From Amaranthus tricolor (lineage: Eukaryota; Streptophyta; Magnoliopsida; Caryophyllales; Amaranthaceae), in assembly GCF_026212465.1 (NCBI RefSeq), contig NC_080056.1, forward strand, positions 7,286,517-7,350,516: a DNA stretch of 64,000 nucleotides. The letters run 5' to 3'. Shown in pieces: positions 57,831 through 64,000 of the stretch (positions are counted from its first letter, which is position 1; every line of letters begins with the position of its first letter). A program made the position numbers and the translations under genes. The notes beneath the pieces are model-generated. The model was given only the letters and a program-made list of their open reading frames with translations. It had not been told where the DNA came from and ran no database searches.

Positions 57831-60800
57831 TCACCTGTTGTTCACAACTCCATGATCATGGATGGATCGGAACCTATAAAGAACTCTACCCATTATGTCC
57901 ATGAGAGAAACTGGACCGAATGTACGGCTATCCTTGGCTTCCTGCAAAGACGAAATGCAGAAAATGATGTTAATGGGTTAGTTGGGTACTACTAATATTG
58001 CAAGACGAAGAAAGTGTACTCTCCTTGAAAGCGTCTGTCGGAAGTAGTAGAGGACAAAAAGTGAATTGAAACCTAATGTTGGATCAAATTTTACAGGGAT
58101 TTAATGGCTAAAACTTCCAATCTTTCTTAAAAAGCACTCTTTTTTTCAACGTTCAGAGATGACATAATAAGATATCACTTCACCAAGCAAAACTTCCTCA
58201 AGCAAGAGCAAGGAAATCTTTTGAAAATTCTTTTCCCTGGTTATTTTAAGGTTGCATACATTGACCCCCACAAACCTCGCCTCGAAGGAAGCCTAGGTGA
58301 GAGTCATTTTAGCGGCATTAGGGGTAATGAAACTACAAGGGTGAGAGTAGATGTATCTGACTCCAACAGTAATTAAAAATAGTAATAATATTCACAAAAA
58401 AAGGAACATCCTAAGGACCCCAACAGCAAATCAAAACTAGCAGGACAACAAAGTGTGATACAAAAGGCAGTGAAATTTTTGTCACAGATGATGAAAAAAT
58501 ACCTTTGCCGTCAGCTTGTTGTTGTCTGAAAGAACCCAACACTCATCATAATCAGTGAAAAAAGGCTCATCTTTCTCGTCTGTGGAAACCATTTGTTGTC
58601 CTCCTAAAGCAGCCAACCTCCGTACTATAAGCTTATCTGACTCCAATGGATTCTTTAAGAGAACCACATCACCAACAGACACTTGGTCATAATGTAGTCT
58701 GAACCTGATATTTAATTGACAAGACAAATAAGTAACGAGTTACTGTAACACCCCGGCCCCTCGGACCGCTGGTGACTACTCATGGAAACTGTAGACTGGC
58801 CCCACAAACCAACACAAGTCTTTCCAGCGCACTTTGGCCTCACTCGTGCGCACCCGAAAACACTTCCCGTAGGTCACCCATCCTAAGATTGCTCCCCACC
58901 AATCACGCTTAACTGTGGAGTTCTTAACAAATGGGCTCCCTAGAAAAGAAGATGGACCTTGTTGATATGAGTAGTCTATCAATCCTTTTTCAAGCTAAAT
59001 CTGGGGTATTACACTCACCCCCACTTAAGAATACAACGTCCTCGTTGGACCGTAACTTTAGGATCTTTTCCCCCGCTAGGTGCACTGAACACTATCAGCC
59101 ACGGTCGCAGGATTGCTCTGATACCAACTGTAACAACCCGACTTACCGTTGACTGGGTAAACAGGGTCATCACTGGGTTCGTTTCCCAAGAAACTGAAAT
59201 CACACTTCCAAAACTCAAGCAAAGGGGTCACAAGCTCTTCAACGTGACTAACTCAACTAAATTCCAAAACCAACTTCTAACTAATACACAAGATAATCAT
59301 ACAATTCTCTACAAGTCCGATATAACCAGCACAGCCAAAACAAATTTACATTTATCCAAAATCCTAAAACAAATTTACAAATTCCTACGTGCTCAGCTTA
59401 ATACACATCCTTGGAACGCTATCCAACACTGCTAACCCATCGTTCCCAACCGGTTCCGATTTGTAAACAAACTAAAAAAAAATTGGAAACAATAGAAGGT
59501 CAGATTAAACTGAATGAGAAATAACAATCCAAAACAACAAAACACAGTAAATCATATCATAGGTTTAAAAGCAACATCAGTTCCCTAGATCTATGTGCGC
59601 ACAGGGAGTCTAGTTGAGAGGAACATCCATAGCTCTAAGGCTATGTCACTCTCGGGTGAAGCTAGTCAATATCTCAATGACAATTCGCTTCAAACAGGGA
59701 GCAGGGAACAATGTTCCTCAACTCCGTCAATGACCAGCTCGCAAGCCCGATCCATTGACCATATCATAATATCAGCATAAGCATTCACAACAACATTTGT
59801 CTCATCAATTTCCAATCTCAAAAGAGCTTTAGTAAAAAGTTTATTTTCAAGAATGTAGTCAGATCAGACCCTTTAAGGGACTGCTACTACTCACCAAAGA
59901 CGACGCTTCAAAGAGTTGGGTTCGATTCGCAGATATCAGTTAGAATGGTTCCGCTGAGAAATCGTCTCCTGAAGCATAACAATACACATAATCACCAAAG
60001 GCGTCCGATGCTACTGTACTAATATATAAGTTATTACATCTCATTCTACAACCAAGGTTTAACTATGACTCTATTCTGGCGTTGCAACATCTCATGTCAT
60101 AAGTTCGTTTTTTTTTTTTTTTATATATATGTTTAAAATTCTCTCGTTCTAAATTATTAATTTCTCAAATATTACATTCTACCCAACTTTAAACGAACTT
60201 CGTCCTCGAAGTTAAACTACGTCTCAAGTATACTCAAATATCCCGCTAACATACATATCGTAAAGCTATGTTACCCAATTTCTCATACTTGTGCATTGTG
60301 AGAATCTATATTACTCATACTTAGGGCTGGCAAAAGCTGACCCGACCTGCCAACCTGATCTGAAACCGACCCGAAATTAGCGGGTTTGGGTTTAGATTTT
60401 TGATCCAATTAATTAAATGGGTCAACCCGACCTGATCTGTTTATTAAATGGGTTAGGTTCAGGTTGAATTTTTAAACCCGAAAAAAACCTGTTTAACCCA
60501 TTTATTAAATGGGTCATTCAGGTTAGGTCGACCCATATTTAACCCATTTATTTACCCATTGAAAATTTTAAAAAAAGTCATAAAGAAATAATGAATAAAG
60601 AGTGCAGCGCCATTGTGATTTACCATTTACTGGTATATGAGTCATATACTCATTTGACCCGTGGAAAACCCTAAATTCCTCTCCTTCCCTCTTCCTCAAT
60701 TCCTCTTCTCTGTGGTGCCATTTAACCCATATTTGCGGCGCCTTCTTCCTCAATTCCTCTCCACTTTCCAGTCTCCTGCTTCTCTGTGCGACTTCGGAGT

Positions 60801-63614
60801 GCGCCTTCTCCTTCCCTCTTCTCTATGGCGGCACCAAGGTAAGAATTATTTCTTTGTTTTCCCATTTTTCTGATTTTTTTTTGATCGACTTTTTCTGATT
60901 TGGATTGTGTTCGATTTTTTTTGATTTTTCAGTTCAATCTAACTGATCTTCAATTTAATCTACCTGATCTTTCAGCACTTTGCCGGGTATTCAATCAGCT
61001 TCTCTTTCTCTTTTTTTTTTTTTTTTTTTTTTTTGTGTGATTCATATGTTCTTTGATTTTTTTCTTGTTCTTATTTTCATGTTTTTTATTTTCTGATTTC
61101 TGTGTTCGATTCTTAACTCCATCAATGGCTGAAAGTTTTTACAGTGTTTTACAATGTTCAGAATTTCAACTCGATTTTTTCTTGTTTCTATTTTAACTCC
61201 ATTAATGGCTGAATATAATATATGGGTCAAATGAGTCAAATGACCTGAAATATAGACCTGGAAAAAAAGCAGGTTAAATGGGTCATTAGCAGGTTGACCC
61301 GACCTGCTACAGATCAGGTCGGGGTTTCAATTTTTGACCCATTTAATTAAATGGGTCAGGTTCAGGTCAAGGGTATATTGACCCATTTATATATGACCCG
61401 AACCTGAAAATGACCCAACCCGACCTGTTTGACACCCCTACTCATACTAATTATGTGAACCAACCAAACTTCAAGGCCTAGCATTGTTAAAACTTAGTAT
61501 TATTCCGAAATCTTGTGAATCTACCCAACTTAGAATAAAATTCGTCCTCGAACTTAACTCTCTTAGACTAAGGAGATGCAATAGCTATAAAGCGATAAAC
61601 ATAGAAATTAATAATTTAGAACGAGAGAATTTTAAATATATATATAAAAAAAAAAACGAACTTATGACATGAGATGTTGCAACGCCAGAATAGAGTCATA
61701 GTTAAACCTTGGTTGTAGAATGAGATGTAATAACTTATATATTAGTACAGTAGCATCGGACGCCTTTGGTGATTATGTGTATTGTTATGCTTCAGGAGAC
61801 GATTTCTCAGTGGAACCATTCTAACTGATATCTGCGAATCGAACCCAACTCTTTGAAGTGTTGTCTTTGGTGAGTAGTAGCAGTCCCTTAAAGGGTCTGA
61901 TCTGACTACATTCTTGAAAATAAACTTTTTACTAAAGCTCTTTTGAGATTGGAAATTGTTGAGACAAATGTTGTTGTGAATGCTTATGCTGATATTATGA
62001 TATGGTCAATGGATCGGGCTTGCGAGCTGGTCATTGACGGAGTTGAGGAACATTGTTCCCTGCTCCCTGTTTGAAGCGAATTGTCATTGAGATATTGACT
62101 AGCTTCACCCGAGAGTGACATAGCCTTAGAGCTATGGATGTTCCTCTCAACTAGACTTTCTGTGCGCACATAGATCTAGGGAACTAATGTTGCTTTTAAA
62201 CCTATGATATGATTTACTGTGTTTTGTTGTTTTGAATTGTTATTTCTCATTCAGTTTAATCTGACCTTCTATTGTTTCCATTTTTTTTTTAGTTTGTTTA
62301 CAGATCGGAACCGGTCGGGAACGATGGATTAGCAGTGTTGGATAGCGTTCCAAGGATGTGTATTAAGCTGAGTACGTAGGAATTTGTAGATTTATTTTAG
62401 AATTTTGGATAAATGTAAATTTGTGTTGGCTGTGCTAGTTATATCGAACTTGTAGAGAATTGTATGATTATCTTGTGTATTAGTTAGAAGTTGGTTTTGG
62501 GATTTAGCTGAGTTAGTCACGTTGAAGAGCTTGTGACCCCTTTGCTTAAGTTTTGGAAGTGTTCAGTTTCTTGGGAAACGAACCCAGTGATGACCCTGTT
62601 TACTCAGTCAACGGTACGTCGGGTTGTTACAGTTACACTCTTAACTACATCAAAAAAAGCAATCCTCAAAACCAAATGCAATATAACATCAGTCGTAAAC
62701 AAGACTAATTAATAACCAACATGCTTTCTTACTTATTTCTAACTCAAGCAATAAGTAGCTCATTATATCATGTGCCCATTCAACCGCCCCTTTTAAATTC
62801 TGTCTAGATAAGCCGCTTAATGGCTTTGGAGTAATGGAATGTAGCATTAATTGCACATTCAAGTAAAGTAAAAAAATCTTTCTCTTTTGTTCCTTTTTGT
62901 TTAAATAAAATGTTTTTTCCCATCAAAATTGTTTAGCCCCATGAAAATAAATTACAACTGTACAAAGGATTAAATAAATTATTAAGAATAATTTTTTTTT
63001 TTTGTTCATACCGGGCAAGGATGAGTACGGAGTACCCCTCATATTTACAAACAGGATGCTCTTTAACACCCATATTTCCTACTCAATTACTAATCCTGGC
63101 AAAAGAGGACTGAATATAGCAGCAAAAAGGTGAAGCAATCCGCAGACTGAAGATAATTTATGATTCATTAATCCTTTTGTATCTTGTATTACCCAGATAG
63201 AGTTGAAAATTGGAATACATGCATCTAAAAAAGAATATTATATACCCACTGCTATTACTCGTGCTCCTTCAAGTATGACTTTTTAAAACTATTTACTTTT
63301 ATGTATGAGGTATTCATTTTTTCGCAAGTTTTCATTCTTCGCTACAGAAGTTAATTCTTAAGTCCATTGGCAGCAAATCAAATAAAAGGTAGAGGCATAC
63401 ATCTGCAGACATTATAACATAGGATGTTAAAGAAAAATTACTCATGATTCGGGGAAGGCAATTTACGTATAAGAAGAGTTTCATGCTTCCCGGGAATAGT
63501 TGGCACCATCTCTTGATCCTCATTCTTGTATAGATAAGTCATTTTTTCCATGGATAAAGCCCTCCTGAAATAGCGCCAAACATCATTGTGTGCTATTTCG
63601 CCTGAAAGGCATTT
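57831..63614 (-). CDS. S24/S26 peptidase-like protein (At2g31140 type), 5' end missing
   Basis: The last three exons are visible: 63614-63442, 58704-58503 and 57941-57831; junctions keep frame. They encode about 160 residues: CLSGEIAHNDVWRYFRRALS, then EDQEMVPTIPG...ETLLIRKLP, QVSVGDVVLLKNP, LIVRRLAALGGQQMVSTDEK, DECWVLSDNN, and DSRTFGPVSLMDIMGRVLYR to the end VVNNR. This is the fold of mitochondrial inner-membrane/signal-type peptidases of clan SF, and resembles Arabidopsis At2g31140/At1g06200. The nucleophile motif SMxPT is here EMVPT, and the general-base Lys is replaced by Arg (IVRRLAALGG), so a working Ser-Lys dyad is not visible. The N-terminal exon lies beyond the window. The 4.7-kb intron between 63,442 and 58,704 carries a composite transposon. 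Confidence 0.85.
58744..59013 (-). mobile_element. Cassandra-type TRIM LTR with 5S rRNA-derived segment
   Basis: Minus-strand LTR of 270 bp, TGTAATACCCC...GGGGTGTTACA. Its middle (58,844-58,925) reads agaactccacagttaagcgt, then tcttaggatgggtgacct and gggaagtgttttcgggtgcg, a good match to the conserved 3' half of plant 5S rRNA including its internal promoter. This is the hallmark of Cassandra terminal-repeat elements in miniature. Confidence 0.85.
59014..59128 (-). other. Short internal region: PBS to PPT
   Basis: On the minus strand it starts GTTGGTATCAGAGCAATCC (PBS complementary to tRNA-iMet, next to the 1-kb LTR) and ends CTTAAGTGGGGGTGAG (polypurine tract, next to the 270-bp LTR). At 115 bp and without coding capacity it looks like the internal region of a TRIM. 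Confidence 0.75.
59129..60176 (-). repeat. Inverted LTR arm 1, 1048 bp
   Basis: On the minus strand it runs TGTAATATTTGAG...GTCGGGTTGTTACA. Upstream on that strand is cttcgaggacgaag...agttgggtagaa, the usual end of a Ty3/gypsy pol plus weak polypurine tract. Nearly identical to 61,604-62,631 in inverse orientation; short frames of 61 codons within both arms differ at one residue. Confidence 0.8.
60322..61440. mobile_element. Nested non-autonomous hAT element, 8-bp duplication CTCATACT
   Basis: The 1119-bp element has ends TAGGGCTGGCAAAAGCTGAC and, inverted, TAGGGGTGTCAAACAGGTCG. Subterminal acccatttaat/attaaatgggt and gacccgacctg repeats lie in both orientations. CTCATACT is present perfectly at 60,314-60,321 and 61,441-61,448. 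No transposase frame is seen. Its middle (about 60,640-60,842) is a CT-rich, exon-like stretch. Confidence 0.9.
61604..62631 (+). repeat. Inverted LTR arm 2, about 1028 bp
   Basis: Plus-oriented copy of arm 1 from agaaattaataatttagaac to GTCGGGTTGTTACA. The outermost ~20 bp at its 5' end are lost or diverged. It is not followed by a PBS but directly by the GTTAC duplication. Confidence 0.8.
62637..63441. other. Remaining intron sequence of the peptidase-like gene
   Basis: AT-rich intronic sequence without recognisable elements, ending at the donor after 63,442. Confidence 0.5.
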
Positions 63615-64000
63615 CTGCGTTATGATGGAAGAATGTCAGAATAATTTATATTATACGGTGAATAAACAATTAATGATAATACACTACTTATTGCAATAAA
63701 CGATTAATGATAATACACTGTAAAGGTGAAAGCACCGTAGGCGTTACTACACCGGTAACCATCATATCGAGGTGCAGGTGATACCCCCCTTTTAACCTCT
63801 CGTATATTACACCTTTAAGTTTTCTTTGTGCATCTCTTGCTTCAGTGTTTTATTTAGCTGCTTTGCATGCTGTTTGGTGTGCTGGGGTTGGAAGATCTGT
63901 CTTTGGTTGTTTTGTGTCCTCATACCTTTCGTAAGGTCTGTTCCCCAGTGTTCTAGCTCTCTTCCATCATTTTGTTTATCTATTTTTCCTTTTAGCTATC
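63615..64000. other. Upstream intron of the peptidase-like gene, runs off the edge
   Basis: The acceptor aacgcag lies at 63,615. The rest shows a short duplication (caattaatgataatacacta / cgattaatgataatacactg near 63,668 and 63,702) and no exon that resembles the missing N-terminus. Confidence 0.4.

Larger units (their letters stand above)
58744..62631. mobile_element. Composite inverted-LTR retroelement, GTTAC target duplication
   Basis: The 3888-bp insertion begins TGTAACACCCC and ends GGGTTGTTACA, and GTTAC flanks it on both sides (58,739-58,743 and 62,632-62,636). Inside, left to right: an LTR with 5S rRNA-like sequence, a short internal region with PPT and PBS, a 1048-bp LTR in minus orientation, a ~0.3-kb spacer holding a hAT element, and a second copy of that LTR in plus orientation. 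No gag or pol frame is present. The whole lies within one intron of the peptidase-like gene and ends only 39 bp from its 3' splice site. Confidence 0.7.

Noticed and set aside
59595..59780. A conserved 61-codon protein present twice (also 61,984-62,169)
   Set aside because: The two frames are the same stretch of the inverted LTR arms, so their similarity reflects repeat identity, not selection on a protein.

Overview
This is a stretch of plant nuclear DNA, most likely from a eudicot. It is AT-rich, its genes are broken by many GT-AG introns, and much of the intergenic and intronic space is retrotransposon or MITE-derived. I cannot name the species. All genes that look intact lie on the minus strand.

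Left part (1-12,300). Positions 1-5,300 hold no recognisable gene: a CT-rich leader-like stretch, decayed MITEs and a TA microsatellite. The 3' exon of an unrecognised Ser-rich protein lies at 5,302-5,920. A complete 14-exon casein kinase 1-like gene (459 aa) fills 7,713-12,271; its introns carry a hAT-like MITE, a Stowaway-like MITE and a tiny TRIM-like retroelement.

Transposon-rich part (12,300-28,700). A plant-mobile-domain (MAIN-like) pseudogene on the minus strand is split by a 2.77-kb solo LTR (15,567-18,332) flanked by a CCTAA target-site duplication. Next come an orphan LTR plus primer-binding site, a degenerate Ty1/copia element (19,900-24,736) with a small membrane-protein ORF ahead of gag, and LTR-like repeat sequence. 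At 26,957-28,632 lie the last exons of a WD40 gene (EIPR1/TSSC1 type) on the plus strand, 5'-truncated and damaged at the penultimate exon.

Gene-rich part (30,100-54,000). Three minus-strand genes follow: an intronless DYW-class pentatricopeptide repeat protein (740 aa, closest in my memory to Arabidopsis At3g23330), a 12-coding-exon NDR-family AGC kinase (533 aa), and a 7-coding-exon PMT-type Golgi methyltransferase (616 aa, close to PMT8/PMT3). Both multi-exon genes appear to have an intron in the 5' UTR.

Right part (54,000-64,000). After minisatellite-like repeats comes the 3' part of an S24/S26 peptidase-like gene (At2g31140/At1g06200 type) running off the right edge. Its residues at the expected catalytic positions are not Ser and Lys. 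Its 4.7-kb intron contains the most unusual structure in the window: a 3.9-kb insertion bounded by TG...CA and a GTTAC duplication. It is built of a Cassandra-type LTR carrying 5S rRNA-like sequence, a short PBS-PPT internal region, and two inverted ~1.03-kb LTR arms that enclose a nested hAT element with its own 8-bp duplication.

The genes are ordinary unlinked housekeeping and regulatory loci, not a cluster. What is notable is the transposon architecture. Exon boundaries were read by hand from GT-AG sites and frame continuity; no transcript evidence was available.
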